In this document: in pieces, positions 51,291 through 64,000 of the stretch
Layout: each line of letters opens with the position of its first letter
Numbering within the stretch: the stretch's first letter is position 1
NCBI RefSeq assembly: GCF_014839805.1
Contig: NC_051134.1
Location: forward strand, 13,423,170 to 13,487,169
Length of the DNA: 64,000 bases
Direction: 5' to 3'
Origin: Manduca sexta
Lineage: Eukaryota > Arthropoda > Insecta > Lepidoptera > Sphingidae
Made by a program: the position numbers and the translations under genes
Notes under the pieces: generated by a model
Told to the model about the DNA's origin: nothing
What the model saw: only the letters and a program-made list of their open reading frames with translations
The model's database searches: none

Positions 51291-52679
51291 TATAAGTTCA
51301 AAACTGTCTGTCTTAAACTTGGAGCTTTCATGTAAGTTCACGCTATGCTTATTGAAACTTAACACCAGTTACATGAACCTGCAGTACCCTTTCGTGCTTA
51401 AAGGAAATGCAATTTAAAAGGTGATAAGAGACCTAGAATGAATAAAGTTGAACAAAAAAATTCGAGAATAAAAATGAAAGAGTCGTACCCGGCTGACCAA
51501 GTACCTGTGTCAATTGAAATTCCTGGAAAGTCATCAGAGAGTTGACTATCAGACAACAACACAATGCACAGTACTAACGATGACAAAATCTGGGAATCCT
51601 TTCTCAGAGTAATATCTCTGGACTTGTAACAAAAACATCGGTACTGCAGTTAAATTACCACAACCGTAGCACATTTGCGTTAACAAGCCGGGATGTGTTG
51701 ATGAGCAGACAACGAAGCACAAAGCGCTTGGGAAGGATTCGACATTCCTTTGTTAAGTCGTGTAGCGTCAGCTGAACTGCGACATATTTGTAGTCTCATG
51801 ATTCAATAACAAAGGCACGATAATTAAGCCAATAATGTTTAAATAACCATTTATCAAGCACCATACTGATAATAGATTTTTATTATATTAAAATAATAAT
51901 TTCTACCACATAACAATATACCAAATGATTATTGTATTTAGTTTATGTATGTACACTATTTGATAAATTCAATTGCGTATGCATGGTTTAGTGTACAAAG
52001 AGAAAGTTGTTGCCCTACTGCAAAGCCTTGAGCCACTCGACCAATCTTAGACAGTTGGCGATTGCGTACATACCTCCTTCGTAAGTTGATCAATTTTGGC
52101 TCTTTGTTTGAATTACAATGCGATAGATCAATGTGTATAGCAAATTATTGTGATGCTCATTATGGTAACTTGACTACACAAAAGAATAACTCAACCGAGT
52201 GCAAACTGAAGTACTAACTGTTAATCATACATTTTTCTTTATCTCCGAAGCGGTAATCGGTGGAGCAACTAATAACTCCATGATACGCAGAGCTTTTTTC
52301 CATACCTTATTATAAGATCAATAATTTTTCAATTAAATTAATCTTAGTTAACTATCGGTTGATGTTATCGTAAATTTAGAAATCCATAATTTAAACTAAC
52401 AGTAACATTATAATCGTATAACCCTAAGAAAGTATCTTTCGTAGTAGTCAAGAAATAATAAAAGCATACCCAATGTACATAAATCCTGAACATTAAGTAT
52501 CCCACCCGTATGGCATTAATCTGAAAAACGAGCTATTGTTAAATTAATGTGGATTAAAAAAACGCAAACATGGAACAAACGTGTAAAGTGTAAATAAGTT
52601 GTTATTGGCAAGTGTCATAAAACGAGCATTGGCTGCAGTAACAGAACATCTGAATATGACCGCGGTGGTAATTCAAAGT
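51291..52679. other. Non-coding AT-rich DNA
   Basis: No exon or repeat structure identified. Confidence 0.4.
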
Positions 52680-52689
52680 CATCGAGTCA

Positions 52690-52800
52690 TCTCCCTTCGC
52701 AGGCAGTTCAAACCCGTCGACCTTGGCTCAGTCCTTCAGGGTTAACCTCCCAAGGGGAAAAGGCCCCGGCCTCGGATGCCACGACCAACCTTACCTGCTC
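52690..52800. repeat. GC-rich dispersed fragment
   Basis: A block around 'aaggggaaaaggccccggcc' differs sharply from its surroundings and looks like a piece of a retroelement. No domain is seen. Confidence 0.3.
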
Positions 52801-55800
52801 GGATTGAGTTCTTTGTTCAACACGAATCGTTTTATCACAATGACTTTCATAGTAAATGCGTAATTCTTGTGTCTATCTATACTTGTTATAAGACAACAAT
52901 TCTTTTAATTGAAGTCCTTTGTACTAGAAAAGCAGTCGTGATTATTTGTCAAACATACGTAATTAGTGCCAAAGTAGATAACAAAGGGACACACTGACAT
53001 TTAATGCAATTTCTAAAAGCGTGTGGTTATTTGCAACAAGTTTCAATTCATAGACCTACGTCTTTAGGCGCTCTATGCCGCGGCGGATAGGACAGACGTG
53101 ACTCTCAAATGGGAACACCCACGTGTCTCGACGTCGGTTAAAAATATCTCTGTAAGCTTGGTTAAAATATGTATTCGTTCTATATTTCCGGGGATATGAA
53201 CTGCTTTATATTTCGAATGTCCTTTTTTCAATATACAAAGCAATGGCTAATATTTAGACCAACTTTTATGTGTATTTATTTTTGGTTTTACTGTGTAGAT
53301 TTCTATTTTCTTGATGTGACATTTATTATGATATTAAAAATAATTCTTGTGCCCCACCAGAGTAGCGTATTCGGTGGGTGATAAAATCAAGAGTAATAAT
53401 AGTAGTGGATGACTACCAATGACACAACTAAGTATAATATATAAAACTATAGTCCAAAGTTCGTCGAATAATTATTTTGTCTATTTCTGTTCCTCCATGT
53501 CCAAGGAAATAAAAAATACAGCGAGTACTAATGGGTCTCAAGAAATTGTTGTAAATCGTTTTTTTTTTAAGATTAAATGCCTAGTAGGATGAACTACCGA
53601 TCGCCGGATTGAAGGCGTCACGACTGCCTCGAAAAATTTTAGCAACACTACTATTATTTCTCATAACTCATGGATAATATATCAAGAATTCTTGAAATCA
53701 TATTATAATTTACACTTTTAAAAGTTGAGATGGTTTTTAAGTGTAGTCAAAAAAAAGTGGGCACCATATAAATATATTTTGTATTACAGAACGAGCGTTT
53801 GGCATGACATTACATCTCCTAGGCGTTGACATTACACGGAACAGCGAAGTCATGAATTCCCGTAGTGAGTCGAGGTTCTAAATAAGTAAGTGAAAGATCA
53901 GCGTAGTTCGTTAAGCCTGAATTTCATAAAAATACTTTTCCTCATAATCGAAGTGATAAAATGTCGTAGTTCCAAGGTTCCATGCTAGTTCCAAGATGAG
54001 ATAATATGTTCCAATAAATACATATCATGTATATTAAAATTGCATTGACCAATTTATCTATTTCTAACGTCTGTTAAGTTGTAATTATTTTATTGTTTTT
54101 ACGAATTGAATACCGAGTGTCTTCAACGGGTATTTTTATTGTTAAAACATAGATACAACACATTGAACTTGAAGAAGAAACGACACTAATATTTATTTGT
54201 CGACTCATTGACATTTTAAAATTAATTATAACATCTATTATGTTATAAAAGTAGGTATATAAATATTCTCTATGCTAGGTCGGAGAGACCAATGACACTG
54301 TCGCAATGTTTTTTCATAAAGCATTACATGCCTGATGCCTGCTGGAGTCACCGCTTTAGCCCGGTGAATACAAGCTCAAAACGCCCGCTGCCCTCTGCGC
54401 CGCGCTGGTACAACGCTGCGGCCTATGTTTTATTTTTTAGAAATTGCATCAAGTGCCACAGATCCGCTCGCGCGCACTTTCCACGATTAACTTTCTCATT
54501 TACAATACGAGTTGACCTTTCGTTTCTATACAGTTGCGCTCACACTGAAAAGGGTCATTTAATTATCAACTGAATTGCAGTTATAATAAAATTTTTCAGA
54601 AATAAATTCGGTGCCTATTATATCTACTTATACGTCAAACACGCGCATACAAATAGTGAAATGAAATGGCGCCGAATATCGTTAAATAATAAAATGCGTT
54701 GTTTCACTATCAGGCGTTACGTACGTAAAATTACATACGATTACATTACGTGTAACGTGCTCAAACCTCGGTAAACATCTAATTGTTTTCTCAATTGTTA
54801 TCCAGCTCTATGCAATTTCATCTTATTATTCATCTGTATTTTGTCAATACTGTTATCGTAATCTGATGACATAGATAGATAATAATAAAAAATAATACAT
54901 TAGAAACAAGGGAGGTTTTAAAATTAACTCTATTTTTACTTTGTAACAATATAATTATTACAGAATATTTAAAGAGTTTACCCACACACTTTTTCCACAT
55001 TTTCTTTATTCCAAGACGATTATTCAACAGATTTACAAAACAATATCCGCGACGATCAAATCAAACTGTGTAGTCCATTGAAATAAAAAAAAATAACAAT
55101 TAACATACACATCGCTCACTACTACATGTTGAGGAATCCTTTAAATCAATATTGAACCAATTGATTATTTTATATGTATCTACCATATATGTATATATTT
55201 TTAATATCAAGCATTATGTGAAAGCAAAGTGAGTCGTGTTATTTATAATAACCTTATTTATTTATGCAAGAGAGCAGAATCGGTTTACTCTCAACTCGAT
55301 GCTCGCAGTGGGAAAGCTCGCTATCACAGCTAGGTGAAAATCCTGCGACACCTGCGCTCTACGCTGGCTGTTGTCACGCATGCATTTAGCTATAGAATAG
55401 TTTCAAAAAGGTTTTCAAGAATATGCTGAAGAACAACAACATTCTAATTTAACACTAAGTGCTTGATTTACACGTTTCAAGTGTTTTTATTTGACAGGTA
55501 TCGTATTAAGCAGCTAATATAGATATTACTAATTTTATTACCATTATTTACCATTTATTTAGGAGCGAGTTTTATACGTATATGTGGTCGGCCTATACAT
55601 TCATGTGATGAGTGGCATTTACTTAAAAGTTGTAAAACAGGTCTTAATAATAGTATCCGTATTTCTGTTAGTAGGTTTTTTTAAAGACGATATCGTATGG
55701 TTAAATGATATAGCAATAATTTTACCTAAATAGTAGAGCTTTCAAATATTTTTATTTTTAAGTAATTTTAAGAGCATATTCATGAATTCTAATAAAATAT

Positions 55801-56150
55801 TTTTCTAAATTAAGAATTAAATCGAGCTGTAGGTGGATATCATAGTCCCTTGGCCTGTTCCAATATCCTTGGAACAAAACCGACAAAACTAGCATCATCT
55901 ACCAATGTAATGTAGTGCCTCAGTGGGCATAGAAAGACAAAAATATTTATGTGTTTTAAAACCGTATAAAAGTAGATCCGAGTATTCGTAGGGAACTTTG
56001 GTTGTGCAAGCACAATTCGTACTTGACCGCTTTTTGGCATAAATAGCGCGCACTGTAACTCCATTATACACACCCCTACTAAATGTAAAATTAGATGTGC
56101 AAAATTTAAATATATCAGCAATTATTCTTTTAGATGAAAGGTGGAAGTCA
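52801..56150. other. Non-coding DNA, no supported gene
   Basis: Only short frames without domains; a repeat-like piece at 53560-53650. Nothing else recognised. Confidence 0.4.
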
Positions 56151-56152
56151 AC

Positions 56153-56570
56153 AGTGAAAGTGCATTTCGAGCGTTGCGTCTGCGCATCGAATTCAGAGCA
56201 TTTTTCAGTCGTGATCAGAAAGAGAGAAAATGCAAGAAAGCGCCAAACAAGCGACCGAAGGTATAGTAAAATTTGAAAGCGCTACACAATAGCGCGTTGT
56301 CCGAAATTGGAAAGTTGAGTGGCGTGCGTCTATTGCATAACAGCTCTTACGGGCTGCGGTATGACGCTGACGAAGGTAAGTTGTGACGTTATCGGCATGA
56401 AAGTGCATCGGCCGGCGCCCTCCACCAACAACTGCACGTGCGCTAGCGCACCGCGAGTAGCGAGAACACTGCATCACTACGCTTCCTGCACTGTAGGACT
56501 TTCTATTGGGAAGTCGTCACGAGCGATGTGCCCTGCGCTTCCCCGGATAAGATAACCCATGCTTGCTCCC
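56153..56570. promoter_or_regulatory. GC-rich patch with initiator-like tTCAGTc, possible promoter
   Basis: CG-rich relative to its neighbours, with an arthropod initiator TCAGT at about 56206-56210. No following coding exon could be recognised, so promoter status is tentative. Confidence 0.25.
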
Positions 56571-57659
56571 ACACGTTTGGAAAGACACTTGACTAGACGT
56601 AGTCACTACACTTTTTCATAGATATAGTGAAAACATATAGGACACACTACGCAAAAGTAATAATTATTCATGAAAATATACATTCACTTCCGATTTATAA
56701 ATACACAGAAACTATAATAAATATATTAAATAGTACTCACACTTTTCTAAATCGCTAGAAACCTTGTTAATGTTCCTGAAACAAAAGTTAATTATTTTTA
56801 AATCAACTCTCATTTCATTAAACGTACTACTAAAAATAGACAAACAAAAACCATTTATTATAAATAATTATTTTTTTTCATAATTTCAAAAACTAAAGAA
56901 CACTATCAAAAAAAAAAAAATTATAAATTTAAAAATCATGTTTGTGTAAAATGACTCAATTACAGCAAATTAGGTGTTTTACAATATTTATTGAAAATTT
57001 AATAACATGAGGTAGCTATTACAATTACCATTCATTTTAAAATGATTTCAACAGGTCACACATCAATAACATTCATATTAATTAAAACGATACAAAATAA
57101 TCTAACCTTTAGTTATAACCAGTTTTAAGTGAGAATATTTTTGACTAGCAGTAAATTCTAGTTCTAGGGAAGGTATTCAACATAAACTAGTTTAAACTAT
57201 GCAAAACACGTTCCAACTAACAACGAGTTTTTACAGTAACGTATTACATAAAATTAATCTAGAACGAAAACAGTGCGTATGTTAAGATTTGTAAATATCA
57301 TGATCACTGTGCAAGTTTTAATACTATCTCGAGGATTTATTTATAACATCGCATAATATACCTTAAATAGATGTATTTATAATAGTCATTATTAATTAAA
57401 TAAAAAAACATTGGTATTTTCTTTTGGTTAAAGCTACTAAGCCAGTGAGAACAAATCTACATTCAATGCCAATCTAGCATTTTCCGAGGTTTATAAACAA
57501 AATTGTCCCTTCCTTGAGAGTTCAATACATGTATAATATTACTACACAATAGGTTTACAATTTTATTTTCGCACCTTAAGCACTCTTAAAACCTTTAAAG
57601 TTTAGAATATCACAAGTCCAATATGCGGGTCAAGATATGGTTGGACAAAATTTAATCAA
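56571..57659. other. Non-coding AT-rich DNA
   Basis: No feature recognised. Confidence 0.4.
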
Positions 57660-57664
57660 AATCG

Positions 57665-57870
57665 GACTTGCGGACCTGGTAGCTTAGTAGGTTCACCGAG
57701 ACTAGTCTATGTGTGTCAAAGGCCACCAGGCTTTAATACGATATGAGGTGAGAAATTCGGTTATGGACCCGAATCACCGCAAAATTCGGTGACAAATGGG
57801 TCGAAAGGCCGGTGAGTCCAAACTCCGGAATAATCTCTCCCCTATTCGCTTCCGGGGCTAGGTAGATCGC
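57665..57870 (+). repeat. SINE-like segment with a tRNA A-box match
   Basis: 'tagcttagtagg' (57680-57691) fits the pol III A-box TRGYNNARNNGG. 'gggtcgaaaggcc' about 110 bp on resembles a B-box but is too far away for a tRNA. It may be a degenerate SINE; the match could be chance. Confidence 0.3.
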
Positions 57871-60729
57871 TATAAACTAGAATTTACACGCAGAAAAGTG
57901 TTTTGCTCACAACGCTACTATAGATATCCCCTAAAGAAAGATTTTGCGTAAATCTATTTTAAGCGGAGAGAAAACTATTCGAGAGCATACTTTCTTACTT
58001 AGTTGAAAATTATGAACATACATTTGAAAAAAAAAAACAAATAGGTTTTTTTTTATTCGTGAATGCATGATATCTCGAAGACTTCGACGCTTTCATATAG
58101 CTAAAGTCCTCATACATAGCTCACCTTCCTTTCCCGTCCCAAATTCCATCTGTATACAGTAAATGTTATTAGGAAGATTCCCTACAACCCATTTTTACAT
58201 TGCCTTTGACTTGTATCAAAGTTATTGTAATTTAAAATAAAAAATAAAGTAAACACTGTTCCATATCTCACCATTACCACATTATCATGATACGTTTACC
58301 AAGATAGAATAAATACAACAATCAGCATAATACAATTATAATACAATTAAATCGATTGTGTGGCTATTTGTACTCGTTACAAGCTTGAAATCAATATAAG
58401 CCGCCTTGACACTATTTGTTTGCTTTTACTGGCCGGCGGATGCATATGTAGGAATAAAATGTGATACATTAATAATGAAGAACATGGATTACATACATTA
58501 TAATAAGTTTACACAGTAATGCATTTCCATAAAAAATGCTATCTAAGCATTTTAGACGCTAATAAATTCCAGCTATTTCCACACTGGTAGTGCATACCGC
58601 TCCAATCGGCTTGAAACTTATTTTGAACTAAAGTTTATCTAGCGAAGGCAAAGGTATTTCTGCAACGACCACTTGATAGCATTACCATATAAATGTCATG
58701 CTGATTGACCAATAAGTGAGAGAGTTTAAAAAATTGAGGTCTCAGCGCGGGACGCTCCTCAAAGGAGTTCATGGTTGAATGGAACATGTAGTGTTCAAAT
58801 TATTTATGTCACTACAATGTCATCCTTTCTAAATAGAATATAAAGTTTATAATACGCTGGCACACCGACCGCGGTTCCTAAATGTAGGATTGAGAACGAC
58901 AATCATTAAATAATGTTTTAATCTTTATATACAATAAAATAAAGTCGAGATCCGCTTGAGAGGCAGCGGCATTCAAGAAGTAGGTTGAGAGAACGCACGT
59001 CTAGATACACCCGTTTATCACAAAGTCTCATTAACTCCTCGCTACGCGATGGAGAGATTTTTTTCAATAATAATCTATTTACTTTCAAGTTTTAAACGTT
59101 AAAATTATATTATTAAATCACAAAAAAATCACCTTACAGTAAATGAATATAGAGAATTAGTTACGGTACTTTTAAAAACATAGTTACAGTGTTATCAATC
59201 TTGTTGCCCTGTTTAACAACAAAATGCAATATTTAAAACAGGTATTCCTAGTGTAAGAGTTACATTATACTCGTAATATAGTTGGAAAGAGGGAAATGTT
59301 CACGAGCGACACACCTGGAAGACATTGAGTAATAAATAGTATCCGAGCGGCGAGAGGCTTGTGCACTTTCTATTAGGAACAGCGAACAAAGTAACGAGCA
59401 AAAGTTACGATATCTTATGTGATATAACCGCGGTCGCCGCCGCTGCTCATTGCAATATAACCGAGCGATCCAACGATTTCACGCCCCATTCGCCTTTCGT
59501 AACACCCTTCTAAAATTAGCTTTAGCTACCTACATACAATATACATATCCTCTAATCCAAGCTCTCTAATTCCATAGCTGGAAATGCCATACAGAAAATA
59601 ATAAAATATAAATATTTAATATAAGTTTGTTATTTTTGTGTTGAATTATTAATAAAAATTTTAGTATATAAGCAACACGAACAGAATGACGTGTTAATTA
59701 AATCAGCTTAGGCGTAAATTATAATTCTACATGCAAAACAATCATACTTTGTGCTACATCTACTATGGGTTCAGTTAACAACATAGATGCATTGATTTTA
59801 ATATTTTTAATATCGGACTACTTCGGATATACCCTGGACTCTAGATGCTATGTAGGTACGATGTGAAAATTTTACATAAATGCGTTATGGTAATCATTTT
59901 CTCACATTAAATTTCGTGAGAAATAATTTAGAACGTATTAATATTAATTTATTTGTATTATTTGAATAACGTTTCCGAATAAATTTATATTTTTGTCCAA
60001 CAATCAACATTGAAATATTATCGAGGACTGGATCCATTTGTTGACCATAGGGGTTGGACACATAATAATGTTTGGTTTCGATAGAACCCACATTGTTGAT
60101 TTACAGATTACAGATTTAATTTAGTCCTGATGTGACAGAATCTTAGCTTTATAAAACATATACTTGTTGCATCAGTCACCAAGGTGATTAATATATACAC
60201 TGTAATTAATTATTTTGAATAGTTATGTAAAATAACTTGAATTAAATCTGAAATTAAAAACCTTAACACAAAGATCCTAAATAGAAAATAATATAAATAT
60301 AGGCTTTAATAATAACTCGATAACGTCTTATTATTAATGACGTTTGGGGAATACTAAATACGTAAACAATTGGGAAAATACTCGGACGGTTTTGTGCTAA
60401 GAATTAATTAAGCGGTTGATGTTATATCCTACCCTTATACACAAACTTTTAAAATAATATAGTAAAACAAGGATAATATAAATTACCGGTACACATTATC
60501 GTACGCAATAAACACAAACCTCTCACCGACGGTGATGGTTTCAGATAATAACGTACAAATAAAGAGAAAAGAAACAAATCCAAATCATTAGAAACTCGGG
60601 TAGTTTTGCAAGTTTCTAGTGTTGTGGATTACTTATAGTGTGTTGCAAGTTATTAATAACTAACAATCTGGCTGTGCCGCATTCTCTAACAAAGTGCCTA
60701 CCTATCAGTGGGTAAACAGCAAGAGATCT
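57871..60729. other. Non-coding AT-rich DNA
   Basis: No feature recognised on either strand. Confidence 0.4.
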
Positions 60730-60754
60730 CAGCGAAAAATACGTTCACCAACCT

Positions 60755-60870
60755 AGATGCGCGGTACTTTCGTTTTGAAATCGGCGCGCACAATTGCGCC
60801 TCTATCGAGCAGAGGCCAGCCAGATGCAGCCGGGAGTATACGCTCGTTACGCCACTTCAGTCTTTCTAAT
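60755..60870 (+). promoter_or_regulatory. Possible promoter: TATA-like word and initiator TTCAGTC
   Basis: 'gagtata' ending at 60840 is followed by 'cttcagtc' with its A at 60859. The block is richer in GC than its surroundings. No downstream exon recognised; weak. Confidence 0.25.
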
Positions 60871-63800
60871 ATTACTCTCACATTTTATTATACACAATGA
60901 AAATTGTCCATGGTGTAAAGGTATTAAAATGTACCATCACGTAGTGTATTAACTTGTGCGGATGGTTATTATAATATTTTTAACACGAATTTATTAGTCA
61001 AACATATTGATTGCAGCATCAAAATGTTATAGTATTTTCACAAACAAACGAATATTAATAACAAGTTCGCAAACGCTGCAATGACTTGGAAGTTTCTATA
61101 TTAAATAATAGAAGGGTATTTAATATACAGATGACTAAATAAATGGCAATAGCTAAGTCTCTAAATTAATTTTGCACATTTTGAGTTCCCATTAGGAAAA
61201 CTTCCAATTCCCAGGATAAATGTTGAAACAAAACTGTCGACTACTGCAATTTACCTAAAATGATAATCAGCACGTGCATAATGATAATGGTGTTAACAAG
61301 TAACGCCAGTATAAAAAGAAAATAAGTTACATAAGTGCGATCTAATAGAGACGATTAAAGCTACAATTACTCAAGAAGAGTTTCTCGCACGTGTGCGGCG
61401 ATATGACAGGAGGTTGTGACGAACGTCATACAACTCTTACTACATTACAACATTGTTTCAAAACAATGAATTAGTAGAGGTGTATAATAATAAAATACGA
61501 AAATTAAATCGGTCTGCCAATTTGAGATAATTGTCACTATTTTGTTATCATAACTTTACAAGGTTCAAGATAGAGGTTGACAGTAAGCAGTCAATTTGAT
61601 GCTGTGACATAAAACTCAATTATGTAATATTTAACTATAAATAAAAAGCACTTACAAATTTCTTTCGAGGTGGTCAATAAATCTGATTTTAATTTGCATT
61701 TGCCCCGATTTCTCTGATCTTAGAGGCGGGATTTTTTTCGTATTTTTCCATGGACTGCCAGGCCTTGACCTATAGCCCCTTTTAGTTTAGACGTTGACTT
61801 ATAGGACACCCATTATATTAAAATAAATGAATAATAACCAAGTGTAATTTGTTTACCTAAATTGTGACCTAGATAAAACAGTATTAATGTATAAATTAAG
61901 TTTACATAAAGAGATGAAATTCACTTAAAAATCAAAGTTTAACTACATGTTACTTAAGGCACACGACAATTAATAAGCTGTTTGCAATTCATATAGGTAT
62001 ATACATTGCAAAAGAGTGAAATAAAAATTCACAAAAGCACCCGAGCTTTTATGTGCGAAACGGAACGACTTTCCTTGCAAACGCAATACTGATACTAAAC
62101 TAACTGAGAGAAGATTTTTTTCCCATTTAACTTACAGCGATCTGACTCATGAACAGATTAGTATGACAAAATAATTTTAAACAATTATAGGACTAGTGTG
62201 TCTAGTACGGATCAAAGTACAATGGATCAATGAACAAATGTAAAAAAAAACTATTCTTAACTTAAAATGCTAATTTACTTTCCTAATGGGTCAAGTTCAT
62301 TTAAATATATCCTACAAGCCATACGTAATAGTCTTGTCATAGTAATATTAAAGTATACTATAGCACTCCGGAAACTTAAAATATGCCATAAATATACGTA
62401 AAAACTATTTTTTGCTTATTACTGTGCATGTAAATAATTGGTTATTTTTGAGTACTGAAACAAACAAAATTTTATAGTTACCGTTGAACATGACCGTATT
62501 ATTAAAAGCATACCTACTGTGACAAGGTTAGAACTAACAAGGCGAACGAAAAATATTTAACATTACTAAAACATTCACTTCTACGTGTATAGCTCAAAGT
62601 AACCAAGGTAGAAATGCGCTGCGGTAAAATAGATCGATAAAAACACGTTATCATCAATAATACTATGATCACAAATTAATCAAATTGTTGTACCTTAACG
62701 GTATCGTTCTCTATCGATGTCGGAAGTAAACTATTTTTATTAACTTACGTGAAGTAACCAAAGATATCTAAAGACCACGTCAACGATATCATAATATCTT
62801 TACTTTTCCCAACAATATGGGAAGTCAATAATGATGATTAACGACAGTTTAAATGTCGACAGGAACATGGCGTGTTCGGCGGAAATGATCTGTGCAACAA
62901 GTCAATGGTTGTTGATGCAATTATCCACAATCAGTAGATTCCAGACGCCAATTTCCATCAGATCGAATAAGGATTAGATCAAGATTTTTCCATCACTGAA
63001 AGATTCCCTTTATTTATTTTATAAACACCACTAGACATTCAACTACCTGTTTGTACCCCACGATTAAATCGCATTTACAAATTAAATACATTTGACGTTT
63101 GCAGTTTGAGTGAAACAGCGAAATACTTTGCAGAGCGTGACGTCAGCAGCTATCGCGGCGATACCTCAGCACACCTCCTGAGCGAGGCCTTAGGAGCGTC
63201 GAGCTGCCTTCGTGGAAGCAGATGTGAAAGGAATTAGATATTGTGTTATTTAATGGCAGATATTTTAACTATAAAAAAATAAACAATGCAAATCTCTGAA
63301 AGAGAAACATAGATTTCTATTTTCTGGTGAATTTAGATAATATTATAATATAAGAATTTAAAACAATGGTACATAAATAATAATTGTTGTATTCAATAAA
63401 CACATGTTTTATTATGTTCCTACCCTCATAAACATAATAATATTTAGATACGTAGGTACAATGTAAATAGCTGTTATGTAAGTTCAAAATGAGTTTCCAT
63501 TTGAAGAGAAACTTGTTGCGCATTAATGCCACAGATTAGTTATCTTCATAACAAATCCGATTGCCATAAAATTGTTTCTACGTAACTTTATACATACGAT
63601 ATAACTTATTCATTAATGATCAAATATCAGGAACAATAAATACCTAAGGCCAAATTTAGTGGGTAGATTATATATAGGATAATTATACGTAGGCAACTTC
63701 TAAGAAAGTTGTTTTTGCAAAATTCCTGAAAAGCAGATCCGAAACTTCTCAGGAAAAAATCGCAAACAAAAGCAAAATCAATATCATTCGCTTGAAACAT

Positions 63801-64000
63801 TGTGATCGAAATAATGTAGAAAGGAAGCACACTAATGCGGTATCAAATTAAATCAAACAAGCACATAAAATGGCATTTCATTTATGCAGCGTGCGCCAGA
63901 TTTCATAAGCGATCTCTCCGCACCCTGATCTAGGTTAGGTGGTCGACAACGGCAGCAGTGGCGTATCGAGCGCGTCTGATGTTAACCTACATACTTCCGC
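60871..64000. other. Non-coding DNA to the window end
   Basis: AT-rich with a few GC-richer patches (63110-63230 and 63900-64000). No supported gene. Confidence 0.4.

Noticed and set aside
57665..57735. tRNA gene
   Set aside because: Only an A-box-like word; no cloverleaf and the B-box-like word is too far away.

Overview
Eukaryotic, insect-type genomic DNA, most likely from a moth or butterfly. It is AT-rich with intron-bearing genes and GT-AG splice sites. Several dispersed repeats look like common lepidopteran LINE tails (the 'accatcaggcgaacgg' type, the 'gcccgtgctcagcagtgggc' type, and RTE-like tails). There are two 500-base runs of N (23615-24114 and 46041-46540). The lineage call is inference from repeats and gene families; no database search was run.

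Layout. 0-14 kb: accessory DNA with a 123-bp tandem array, a broken LINE reverse transcriptase split by a TA-flanked MITE, several other MITEs, a near-perfect TTAA-flanked foldback element, and two divergently oriented THAP-type first exons (6054-5978 minus, 9865-9945 plus). 14.1-21.5 kb, minus strand: seven exons of the C-terminal half of a Relish-like NF-kB precursor (ankyrin repeats plus C-terminal death domain). All exon phases join correctly. The intron between the last two exons holds 13 extra tandem copies of the 3' part of the death-domain exon with its splice donor. 22.4-24.2 kb: an unusual hairpin-rich repeat element ending in an assembly gap. 26.6-31.5 kb, plus strand: five 3' exons of a SPOP/roadkill MATH-BTB Cullin-3 adaptor, followed by a long 3' UTR. 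35.0-37.8 kb: a nested hAT-like element with an 8-bp target duplication, carrying MITE and LINE fragments. 38.1-44.2 kb, plus strand: an eight-exon ORC2 (origin recognition complex subunit 2) gene with two apparent lesions, a donor reading TTAAGT where GTAAGT is expected and a frameshift inside exon 7. 45.57-45.99 kb, minus strand: the last two exons of an ANP32/mapmodulin-type acidic protein; the rest is presumably in or beyond the second gap. 46.5-64 kb: no coding exon I can support, only GC-rich patches and repeat fragments, likely intergenic or long-intron DNA.

The genes are ordinary nuclear loci with unrelated roles (innate-immune transcription factor, ubiquitin-ligase adaptor, replication initiation, acidic chaperone/phosphatase regulator). 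The most noteworthy structures are the exon-derived tandem array in Relish, the apparent damage in ORC2, and a minisatellite of hairpins that keep a constant 8-nt loop while their stems change in a compensatory way.
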